Positions 1 to 5,406 of a stretch of DNA of 6,085 nucleotides are shown here, piece by piece (within the stretch, counting starts at the first letter, position 1; each line of letters starts with the position of its first letter). Made by a program: the position numbers and the translations under genes. Below the pieces are notes generated by a model. It ran no database searches, was not told the DNA's origin, and saw nothing but the letters and a program-made list of their open reading frames with translations. Source of the DNA: Deltaproteobacteria bacterium (GTDB lineage: Bacteria; Myxococcota; B64-G9); NCBI GenBank assembly GCA_003647095.1, contig QMME01000260.1:1-6085 (forward strand), written 5' to 3'.

Positions 1-1
1 A

Positions 2-337
2 TTGAGCACGAAGACTTCTCCAGATTCGTCCTGGAACTTTCGCGTGGTCACGCGGATCGTTGTCGAAGAGCTGGAAGCCTGGTTTATGGGGGATACAGCC
101 GCGTTGCAAGCCGCCTTTACCTCCCTATCGGGGAGAAGGGTACCCAGGATCTTCAATAACCCCGATGACGGCGGCACATGGGAAAGGCTGCACCGTTTCC
201 TGAAACAGAACAGGATTTATCGCAACAGTTACCCCAAGATTGCGGCGGCACGCAAAATCGCCCCGAACATGGAGCCCGCACGCAATCGATCCAAGAGCTT
301 CCAGGTATTCTTGCACGGGGTAGAGGCCTGTCTGTGA
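2..337 (+). CDS. DUF4276 family protein, 3' part (5' end outside window)
   Basis: This is the C-terminal ~111 residues of a protein that I match to DUF4276 from memory of the family pattern. Visible hallmarks are an EELEAWFMGD block near the window edge (ELEAW followed by GD is typical), an N-P-D segment in the middle, and a closing PARNRSKSFQVF motif like the family's NRSxSF ending. A TTG at position 2 could be read as a start, but the ELEAW block normally lies well inside the protein, so I treat the gene as entering from the left. DUF4276 proteins are small and poorly characterised, and are often found beside AAA ATPase genes in defence-type loci (established association, recalled). Its stop overlaps the start of the next reading frame by 4 nt (GTGA), implying translational coupling. 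GC is near 55%, lower than the operon that follows, suggesting acquired DNA. The biochemical function is unknown. Confidence 0.75.
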   Translation: MSTKTSPDSSWNFRVVTRIVVEELEAWFMGDTAALQAAFTSLSGRRVPRIFNNPDDGGTWERLHRFLKQNRIYRNSYPKIAAARKIAPNMEPARNRSKSFQVFLHGVEACL

Positions 338-450
338 AACTGCAATTCGAGCCCAACCTCGACTTTCAGCTGCAGGCCATCGAGGCCGTGTGCGACCTGT
401 TTCGCGGCCAGGATGTCTGCCGCACGGAGTTCACCGTAGCTGGGCACTAG
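334..450 (+). pseudogene. Truncated N-terminus of type III restriction (Res-type) DEAD/DEAH helicase
   Basis: A GTG at 334 overlaps the upstream stop and opens a 38-codon frame reading VKLQFEPNLDFQLQAIEAV and then CDLFRGQDVCRTEFTV. This strongly resembles the start of Res-subunit helicases of type III restriction systems: a K-L-x-F-x-x-N-x-x-(Y/F)-Q-L-x-A-I-x-A-V-x-D-L-F-x-G-Q pattern, the Q-motif-like region upstream of the Walker A motif. After TEFTV the frame hits TAG at 448-450. The intact family has many hundreds of residues, so the Walker A, DEAD and nuclease domains are all missing. The point where homology appears to end (~437) coincides with the start of the repeat tract, so this is best read as a deletion or rearrangement remnant. 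The peptide could still be translated by coupling but cannot act as a helicase. The family call rests on a short stretch and recall only. Confidence 0.65.
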
Positions 451-484
451 CTACAGGCACTAGCTGCAGGCACTAGCTACAGGC
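446..484. repeat. Three tandem 13-bp repeats
   Basis: There are three direct units with no spacer: ACTAGCTACAGGC at 446-458, ACTAGCTGCAGGC at 459-471 and ACTAGCTACAGGC at 472-484. The middle unit differs by one base (A to G). A decayed copy, GTAGCTGGGC, precedes them at 436-445. Each unit carries palindromic AGCT, two units contain TAGCTA, and GTAGCT (436-441) can pair with AGCTAC (449-454) across a 7-nt loop. The tract holds the stop codon of the broken Res frame and ends immediately before a candidate -35 box. It could be a slippage product at a deletion junction or an array of regulator sites; nothing in the sequence decides. Confidence 0.9.
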
Positions 485-513
485 TCGCCAGCGGGCGGTC
501 CGTATGCTAGGAT
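485..513 (+). promoter_or_regulatory. Candidate sigma70-type promoter for the S41 protease operon
   Basis: TCGCCA at 485-490 (4 of 6 matches to TTGACA) is separated by 17 bp from TAGGAT at 508-513. The latter is preceded by TGC, giving an extended -10 form (TGn then TAnnnT). Transcription would begin near 520, leaving a leader of roughly 20 nt before the ATG at 543. It is the only reasonable promoter-like pair seen in the 205-bp gap, and it lies where a promoter for the five overlapping genes is needed. Matches are modest, so this is an inference. Confidence 0.35.
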
Positions 514-531
514 GCGCCCGGTCACTGTGCT

Positions 532-538
532 GGGAGGA
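532..538 (+). promoter_or_regulatory. Ribosome binding site of the S41 protease
   Basis: GGGAGGA lies 4 nt before the ATG at 543. It decides the start: the longer in-frame ATG at 504 lies inside the likely -10 region, has no such site, and would put a non-signal extension in front of a clean signal peptide. Confidence 0.8.
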
Positions 539-542
539 CAAC

Positions 543-1832
543 ATGAGAACGGCGAGTAGATCCTGGACGGGTGCGGCCGGCTGGTTGCTGTTGCTGGTGT
601 TGCCACTGGCGGCGCCGGCCCGGGCCGGAGAAGGGGGCAAGGTATACGACAAGATCGACGTCTTCGCGCAGGTGCTGCATGCCGTGCGCAGCAGCTATGT
701 CGACCAGGTATCCGCCGAGGAGCTGATCTACGGGGCCATCCGCGGCATGTTGCGGACGCTGGATCCGCATTCCTCCTTCATGACTCCCAAGCAGTACCGG
801 TCCATGCAGGAAGACACCGAGGGACATTTCGGCGGGGTGGGCATAGAGCTCGAGGCCCGGGACGGCGGGCTGGTGGTGGTCAGTCCCATCGATGACACCC
901 CGGCCGCCCGGGCGGGAATAGAGGCGGGCGATCGGCTGGTGAAGATCGACGGCAAGTCCACCGAGGAGATGGATACCGCCCAGGCCGCCCGCCTCATCCG
1001 CGGCGTGCCCGGTACCAAGGTGGTGCTCACCATGGACCGCGCCGGTTTCGAAAAACCGCGCGATTTCATCCTCATCCGCCAGCGCATTCGCCTCAACCCG
1101 GTCAACGGTTTCATGCCCCTGCCCGGCTACGCGGTGATCCGCATCCGCGCCTTCCAGGAACGCACCGAGCGTTACATGATGGAGACCCTGAAGAAACTCA
1201 CCAAGCAGGCCGGCGGCAAGCTGCGCGGGGTGGTGCTGGATCTGCGCAACAACCCCGGGGGCCTGCTCGACCAGGCCATCCGCGTGGCCGATCGTTTCAT
1301 CGCCGACGGCCTGCTGCTGGAGACGCGCGGCCGGGCGCGTATCATGCAAAAGACCTATGCCCACCGTCGCGGCACCGAACCCCACTATCCCATGGTGTGC
1401 CTGGTCAACGGCGGCAGCGCCTCGGCGGCCGAGATCGTGGCCGGGGCCCTGCAGGATCACGGCCGGGCGGTGATCATGGGAACCCGTTCCTTCGGCAAGG
1501 GCTCGGTACAGAAGGTGATCGACCTGCGCGACGGTTCGGGGCTGAAACTGACCATCGCTCGTTACTACACCCCCGCACATCGTTCCATCCAGGAAGAGGG
1601 CATCGTGCCTGACGTCATGGTTCCCGCCGAGGAGCCGGCCGACCAGGCCGAGGTGCGCATCACCCGGGAAATAGACCTGCGCGGGCACCTGAAACGAGAC
1701 CAGCCCTCGTCGGCGGAACGACGCCTGCTGGACGCCATCCGTGACTACCAGCTGCGTACCGCCTTGAGCACCCTGCGAGTGTGGGAGAAATTCTCGGGAC
1801 AGGGAGCCGATGCCGGAGCCGGGAAGAAATAA
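543..1832 (+). CDS. S41 family carboxyl-terminal processing protease (CtpA/Prc type), periplasmic
   Basis: This 429-residue serine protease should act in the periplasm, trimming or degrading proteins from exposed C-termini. Residues 1-28 form a signal peptide (basic start, LLLLVL core, A-R-A before Gly29). A CtpA-style N-terminal helical region (TLDPHSSF at ~72-79) is followed by a PDZ domain at about 97-168 (FGGVGIELE, AGIEAGDRLVKIDG). The S41 catalytic domain then runs from about 185 to 360. It includes the DLRNNPGG motif (233-240) and the S-K-Q catalytic set: Ser294 in GSASAAE, Lys319 in FGKGSVQ (25 residues later, the family spacing) and Gln323. Length and domain order are normal and the enzyme looks intact. 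The stop overlaps the next gene by 23 nt. The physiological substrate cannot be told from sequence; in relatives, such proteases process peptidoglycan hydrolases and lipoproteins. The family call is very secure, the exact ortholog less so, hence no symbol. Confidence 0.95.
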   Translation: MRTASRSWTGAAGWLLLLVLPLAAPARAGEGGKVYDKIDVFAQVLHAVRSSYVDQVSAEELIYGAIRGMLRTLDPHSSFMTPKQYRSMQEDTEGHFGGVGIELEARDGGLVVVSPIDDTPAARAGIEAGDRLVKIDGKSTEEMDTAQAARLIRGVPGTKVVLTMDRAGFEKPRDFILIRQRIRLNPVNGFMPLPGYAVIRIRAFQERTERYMMETLKKLTKQAGGKLRGVVLDLRNNPGGLLDQAIRVADRFIADGLLLETRGRARIMQKTYAHRRGTEPHYPMVCLVNGGSASAAEIVAGALQDHGRAVIMGTRSFGKGSVQKVIDLRDGSGLKLTIARYYTPAHRSIQEEGIVPDVMVPAEEPADQAEVRITREIDLRGHLKRDQPSSAERRLLDAIRDYQLRTALSTLRVWEKFSGQGADAGAGKK

Positions 1833-2421
1833 CCACGGCGCTGCCCCGGCAGGTTCCGGTAGCCTGCTGGTGCATGCCTGTTGCGCTCCCTGCTCCACCG
1901 TGGCCCTGGAGCGGTTGCGGGTACAGTGGCGGCTGGGCTTCTTCTTCTACGGGCCCAACATCCATCCCGCCGCCGAGTACCGGCAACGGCTCGAGGAAAT
2001 GCGCCGCTTCTGCAACGCGGAGGGAGTGCAGTTGCTGGAGGGCGAATACCGGCCCGCCGACTGGGGCCGGGCCATCCTGCCCTGGCGACATCTTCCCGAG
2101 GGCAGTCGCCGCTGCCAGGAGTGCTTCCGGCTGCGCCTGCGTCGCACCGCCGAGGAGGCCCGGCGGCGCAACTTCGATGCCTTCGGAGTCACCCTGACGG
2201 TGAGCCGGCACAAGAACTCGCGGCTGGTGATCGAGACCGGCCGGCAGGTGGAGGCGGAAAGCGGAGTTCCCTTCGTGGACGTCGATCTCAAGAAACAGGC
2301 CGGTTTCGAGCGTTCGCTGCAGCTTTCCCGGCAGTGGGGGTTCTACCGCCAGCAGTATTGCGGCTGTTCGTTGAGCCGCTCGGAGGGACTGGCCCGGCGG
2401 CGGAGGCGGGCCGGGGCATGA
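1810..2421 (+). CDS. queH: Epoxyqueuosine reductase QueH
   Basis: This 203-residue protein carries the QueH (formerly DUF208) signature. It should catalyse the last step of queuosine synthesis, reducing epoxyqueuosine to queuosine in the wobble position of GUN-anticodon tRNAs; it is the non-homologous replacement for cobalamin-dependent QueG. Visible motifs are VHACCAPC at 21-28 (Cys24, Cys25, Cys28), FYGPNIHP at 46-53, CQEC at 102-105, SRHKNS at 132-137 and YCGC at 183-186 (Cys184, Cys186). These cysteines are the expected iron/iron-sulfur ligands. Length is typical for the family. The ATG at 1810 lies inside the end of the protease gene, with AGGGAG 3 nt upstream (a slightly short spacing), so translation is probably coupled. 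An arginine-rich tail (195-201) follows the conserved core. The last base pair of codons overlaps the next ATG by 4 nt. Confidence 0.93.
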   Translation: MPEPGRNNHGAAPAGSGSLLVHACCAPCSTVALERLRVQWRLGFFFYGPNIHPAAEYRQRLEEMRRFCNAEGVQLLEGEYRPADWGRAILPWRHLPEGSRRCQECFRLRLRRTAEEARRRNFDAFGVTLTVSRHKNSRLVIETGRQVEAESGVPFVDVDLKKQAGFERSLQLSRQWGFYRQQYCGCSLSRSEGLARRRRRAGA

Positions 2422-3371
2422 ACGGCTCGGCCGACAATTTCACGGCCTGGTTTGTCGAGGTACGCGCGCGCCTCGAGAAAATGGCACGCGAATTCCCCAC
2501 CGACGATCCCCGGCGTGGCCTGGTGGCGGTGATCCCGGTGCAGGGCGGGGTGTTCCGCCATCCCCTCACCGGCCAAGACATCAAGGAGCTTACCGTCTAT
2601 GCCTGTGGCCCGGAGCGGGTGAAGATCGTCTCGCCACGGTTTCTCTACTCACTGCCCCCGCTTTCACTGCAGCAGGTGGTCTCGGCGCCGCAGTTCTGTG
2701 CCCTCGTGGCTCGCCGGCTCGGCGAGCAGCTGGGCCGGTTGGGGAAGTTGCGGGATCGCCTGCTGGCCATGGGCATCTTCGTGGACCTGGTGGAAGATGC
2801 CCTGCTGCTTCGCGGGCAGGTGAAGCTGTCCGGCCGGACCCTGGGCGTGGCCGCCTGGCAGCGGCAGCGGCTGGTGGTGGAGTCGCTCGATGGCACCAGC
2901 CTGCATGGCCTGCCGGTGGAGTCCCGGAACCTGGAACTGGGCGGAGAGCCCACCGGGGATCTCGAGGCCCTGGCACGGCTGGCCGACGGGCTGGCCGGGG
3001 CGGACGCCACGCCGGCGGAGGCGGAACAGGAAGACGTGCTGGAGCTGACCGAGGCCATGGAAGAGGCTGCCACGGAAACGGCTCCAGCGCCCCCGGTGGC
3101 AGAGCCCGGCCTGGAGCCGCTGGACCTGGAGGAGCTGCTGGAGAAGCTGGGAAGCGACACCAGGGTATCGGCATACGGCGGGCGCCTGCGTTTCGAGGCC
3201 CGTCTCAAGGTGGTACAGGGGCAATACCGTTTCTACCTGGAACAACGCGGCCCCCGGCGCCTGGTGGGTTACCTGCTGACACCGGGCGGAACGCGGGCCC
3301 CGGTCGATTTCGAACTGGGGCAGGTGCTCGATCTCAAGGAGGTGCTGGATGCCTATCTGGCCGGCGGTTAG
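2418..3371 (+). CDS. Conserved-looking protein of unknown function with acidic linker
   Basis: I do not recognise this 317-residue protein. It starts at the ATG that overlaps the queH stop (ATGA), with GGAGG 11 nt upstream; the frame is open further upstream but only as a shadow of queH. There is no signal peptide or membrane segment, so it should be cytoplasmic. It shows an N-terminal domain at about 1-185 (VAVIPVQGG at 36-44, a helical stretch at 92-120, then a beta-rich part). A strongly acidic, Ala/Pro-rich linker follows at about 194-245, with many Glu/Asp and an APAPP stretch. A small C-terminal domain at about 248-315 has alternating strand-like segments (RLRFEARLKVVQGQYRFYLE) and a final helix (VLDLKEVLDAYL). 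Cysteines are only at 63 and 94, so it is not an obvious metalloprotein. The clean codon structure, in-operon position and ribosome binding site for the following gene inside its end support a real gene. Two domains joined by a flexible linker suggest a binding or scaffold role, but this is inference. Confidence 0.85.
   Translation: MNGSADNFTAWFVEVRARLEKMAREFPTDDPRRGLVAVIPVQGGVFRHPLTGQDIKELTVYACGPERVKIVSPRFLYSLPPLSLQQVVSAPQFCALVARRLGEQLGRLGKLRDRLLAMGIFVDLVEDALLLRGQVKLSGRTLGVAAWQRQRLVVESLDGTSLHGLPVESRNLELGGEPTGDLEALARLADGLAGADATPAEAEQEDVLELTEAMEEAATETAPAPPVAEPGLEPLDLEELLEKLGSDTRVSAYGGRLRFEARLKVVQGQYRFYLEQRGPRRLVGYLLTPGGTRAPVDFELGQVLDLKEVLDAYLAGG
3336..3342 (+). promoter_or_regulatory. Near-perfect Shine-Dalgarno site inside the upstream gene
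   Basis: AAGGAGG at 3336-3342 sits 6 nt before the ATG at 3349, within the last codons of the preceding gene. It fixes the start of the secreted protein and implies that this gene is translated by its own strong initiation as well as by coupling. Confidence 0.85.
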
Positions 3372-4254
3372 CTCCCACCACGGAAAGCGACTTGCCAGTT
3401 ACGTTACCGGGGCGGCACTTCTCTGGTTGTGGTTGCTGGTTCCCCGGGCCGGAGCGGCCGAGAGCGTCGAACTGCGCTACCGGTTTGCCAGCGACCAGCA
3501 ACTGGCCTACCTGGTCAAGGTGCGCCAGCAAGTCCGGCTCTCCAGCGACCTGGTAGCCGAGGCCGCGCGCACCTCGACCATCAACAGCGAGGCGGAGATG
3601 CTCCAGCGGGTGCTGGCGATTCGCGACGGGCGGGCCCGGCTGCAGATCTCCCTGGGTTCGTTCCGGGCCAGCCAGGCGACGGAGGGGCTGGTTCACGAGC
3701 TGCGGCGGGTGCCGGAGATGGAGGGGATACGCCTGGTCGTGACCCGGGACGAGCACGGCCGGGTGCTGAAGACCGAGGAACTGGGAGCGGAAGGCCGGGA
3801 AATGCGGGTACGCCAGGTGGCCCTGGCTTTCGCCCGGGCCCAGCAATTGCTGACCCTGGAGTTTCCCTCCCGGACCGTGGCCGCCGGGGAAAGCTGGCAG
3901 GTCGAGCGACGGGTGGAAGTTCCCCTGTGGAGCGGGCGGCACCTGCAGCTGGTCATGCAGGGAGACTACACCCTGGAACGATTGTTGCCGTGCCGGCGCC
4001 AGCGTTGCGCCCGCATCTCCGCCCGGGTACGCATTACCCTGGCCGGCCGGAGCGACCTGGGCGATATCCAGCTACTGGCCGACCTGCAGGGCAGCGGTCG
4101 GGGGCGGTTCCTTTTCGGCCTGGACACGGGAAACCTGATAAGGAGCGAGTGCCAGACGGAAATAAAAGGCCGCCTGAGCGCTGCCGATGGTGACGAACGC
4201 ACCGCCACCGGAGTGAACCTGCGCATCGCCGTCAACTCGGAGCTGGTGCGGTGA
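3349..4254 (+). CDS. Secreted protein, DUF6263-like, function unknown
   Basis: This 301-residue protein starts inside the end of the upstream gene (23-nt overlap), supported by an excellent Shine-Dalgarno site. Residues 14-37 look like a signal peptide: KR at 13-14, a hydrophobic core ALLWLWLLV at 23-31, and A-G-A-A before Glu38, with cleavage near 36/37. No lipobox cysteine is present, so it should be soluble in the periplasm or exported. The mature part is strand-rich. A FPSRTVAAGESW motif at 172-183, and a late GRFLFGLDTGNLIRSE segment at 252-267, resemble the (L/F)PxxxVxxGDSW and Gly-rich ending of DUF6263-type proteins (recalled pattern, moderate certainty). Cys215 and Cys220 (CRRQRC) could form a disulfide; a third cysteine is Cys268. 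Arginine is unusually frequent. No catalytic motif is visible. Sharing an operon with a periplasmic protease makes an envelope role possible, but that is inference. Confidence 0.85.
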   Translation: MPIWPAVSSHHGKRLASYVTGAALLWLWLLVPRAGAAESVELRYRFASDQQLAYLVKVRQQVRLSSDLVAEAARTSTINSEAEMLQRVLAIRDGRARLQISLGSFRASQATEGLVHELRRVPEMEGIRLVVTRDEHGRVLKTEELGAEGREMRVRQVALAFARAQQLLTLEFPSRTVAAGESWQVERRVEVPLWSGRHLQLVMQGDYTLERLLPCRRQRCARISARVRITLAGRSDLGDIQLLADLQGSGRGRFLFGLDTGNLIRSECQTEIKGRLSAADGDERTATGVNLRIAVNSELVR

Positions 4255-4760
4255 CAGCCGCGCTGGCCATGACCAGCCTGGAGGCGAGAGGCCTGGGCCG
4301 GGTGTGGTTGCTGGCCGGTTCCCGCGGCCTGGTGCGGGTGTTGCTGGCAGCCAGCCGCCAACAGGTGGCCGACGAGATCGAGCGACTGGGCGGGTGGTGG
4401 CAACGGCGACCACGGTGGACCGAGCCGGCGCGGCGCCAGCTGGATGAATACCTGGCCGGCCGGCGCCGGCGCTTCCAGCTGCGCCTGGCGCCCCCGCCCC
4501 TGGGAGACTTCGCCCGCCGGGTGCTGCAGGTGCTGGCCCGGGTGCCCTATGGCCAGGTGATCACTTACGGTGAACTGGCCCGGCGGGCCGGCCATCCCCG
4601 GGCGGCCCGGGCGGTGGGCCGGGTGATGGCGGAAAATCCCCTGCCCATCATCTGGCCCTGCCACCGGGTGGTGGCGGCTGCCGGCCCCGGGGGGTTTTCG
4701 GCGGGGTTGGAGTTGAAGCGGGCCCTGCTCCGGATCGAGGGCCGCTCCTTGCCGGCCTGA
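4251..4760 (+). CDS. Methylated-DNA--[protein]-cysteine S-methyltransferase (Ogt/MGMT)
   Basis: This 169-residue protein repairs O6-alkylguanine (and O4-alkylthymine) in DNA by irreversible transfer of the alkyl group to its own cysteine. The C-terminal domain is complete: VPYGQVITYGELA at 98-110 (Tyr106 aligns with the base-flipping tyrosine), AARAVG at 118-123 (Arg120 aligns with the arginine finger), NPLPIIWPCHRV at 129-140 with acceptor Cys137, and GGFSAGLELKRALL at 147-160. The acceptor is Cys, so this is a true transferase, not an alkyltransferase-like (PWHR) protein. Trp135, two residues before the cysteine, is an uncommon choice. The N-terminal ~85 residues are divergent, as usual. 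The GTG at 4251 overlaps the upstream stop by 4 nt and has GGAG 8 nt upstream; the ATG at 4269 lacks such a site. No Ada regulatory domain is present. The final 113 bp overlap the convergent anti-sigma gene. Confidence 0.93.
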   Translation: MTAALAMTSLEARGLGRVWLLAGSRGLVRVLLAASRQQVADEIERLGGWWQRRPRWTEPARRQLDEYLAGRRRRFQLRLAPPPLGDFARRVLQVLARVPYGQVITYGELARRAGHPRAARAVGRVMAENPLPIIWPCHRVVAAAGPGGFSAGLELKRALLRIEGRSLPA

Positions 4761-5406
4761 CCAGGCGTACCAGCACCAGCACCTGCTGCTCGCCGGTGGG
4801 AGGCAGGTGCGCGGGCAGGGCCGGAGCCGGCACCAGTTCCCCGGCGGCGGCCAGGAAATCACCCCAGCGCGGGCGCGGTATCCACAGTTCCAGCTGTCCG
4901 CTGGCTCCCAGGCGGCTTCCCTTCGGCACCAGGTGTCCCTGGCGGCGAACCGTGCCCCCACTCCGCCAGGCGGACTCGGCCAGGCGGTACAGTCGCTCGG
5001 GCCGGTTCACCGACAGCTCCAGCAGTGTGCCCCGGGGAACGGTGACGGTCACCGGAAAACTGGATACCAGCAGCACCAGCACGATGGCTCCCACCGTGGC
5101 CAGCAGCACCGCCATGGTGGCTTCGAAGGGCACCATCCAGCGGGAGGTGCTGGAACGCCGGCGCATGGCGGCACCGTGCCGCAGCAGGCGCCGGTGCAGC
5201 CGGTGGCGCAGTTCCTCGGGCACTTCCACCTGGGGCAGGTTGCGCAACAGCTGTACCGAGCGGCGCAGCAGCGCGAATTCCTCCCGGCACTGCCGGCACC
5301 CGGCCAGGTGCTGTTCGAGTTCCCGCACCTGGGGCTCGGCGAGCAGGCCGTCGAGGTGCTCCGACATCAGCCGCCGGAAATGCTCGTGTTCCTCATGAGC
5401 GGTCAC
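4648..5406 (-). CDS. Membrane-anchored HC2-type zinc-finger anti-sigma factor
   Basis: This 252-residue protein should bind and hold the ECF sigma factor encoded just upstream, releasing it on a signal. The N-terminal anti-sigma domain (~1-60) has the His-x3-Cys-x2-Cys zinc motif (His33, Cys37, Cys40 in HLAGCRQC). A histidine cluster (His4, His7, His9) lies about where related ZAS proteins supply a fourth ligand. A basic stretch (RRR at 82-84) precedes one membrane helix at about 95-117. This gives a cytoplasmic N-terminus and a periplasmic, strand-rich C-terminal domain at 118-215 (VTVTVPRGTLLEL, LELWIPRPRWGDFL). The last ~37 residues are rich in Pro, Arg and Gly and are read antisense to the alkyltransferase gene; they look low-complexity and may not be functional. 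The GTG start at 5406 is chosen because GGAGGA lies 5 nt upstream; it overlaps the sigma gene by 14 nt. The nature of the signal is not visible. Confidence 0.88.
   Translation of the reverse strand: MTAHEEHEHFRRLMSEHLDGLLAEPQVRELEQHLAGCRQCREEFALLRRSVQLLRNLPQVEVPEELRHRLHRRLLRHGAAMRRRSSTSRWMVPFEATMAVLLATVGAIVLVLLVSSFPVTVTVPRGTLLELSVNRPERLYRLAESAWRSGGTVRRQGHLVPKGSRLGASGQLELWIPRPRWGDFLAAAGELVPAPALPAHLPPTGEQQVLVLVRLVRPARSGPRSGAGPASTPTPPKTPRGRQPPPPGGRAR

Noticed and set aside
436..454. GTAGCT/AGCTAC hairpin as a transcription terminator
   Set aside because: The stem is only 6 bp and no T-run follows; it is better explained by the repeat unit itself.
446..484. CRISPR array
   Set aside because: The units are 13 bp and directly adjacent, with no spacers and no cas genes in the window.
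504..542. Longer start for the S41 protease at ATG 504
   Set aside because: It overlaps the likely -10 element, lacks a ribosome binding site and would bury the signal peptide; ATG 543 has GGGAGGA in place.
543..1832. S41 protease as the site-1 protease for the nearby anti-sigma factor
   Set aside because: Convergent proximity is the only support. Site-1 cleavage of anti-sigmas is usually by DegS-type proteases, and nothing in the anti-sigma C-terminus indicates S41 recognition.
522..1898. 458-codon open frame on the minus strand opposite the S41 protease gene
   Set aside because: It is a mirror of a GC-rich, strongly conserved gene; the translated product is low in recognisable motifs and the opposite strand encodes a complete S41 enzyme with catalytic residues.
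1881..2417. Upstream in-frame extension of the unknown gene that starts at 2418
   Set aside because: It lies wholly within queH in another frame, is Arg/Gly/Pro-rich shadow sequence, and the ATG at 2418 has the typical ATGA coupling to the queH stop.
3966..4961. 331-codon minus-strand open frame spanning parts of three genes
   Set aside because: It is a composition-driven open frame crossing gene boundaries, opposite two supported genes, with no recognisable domain.
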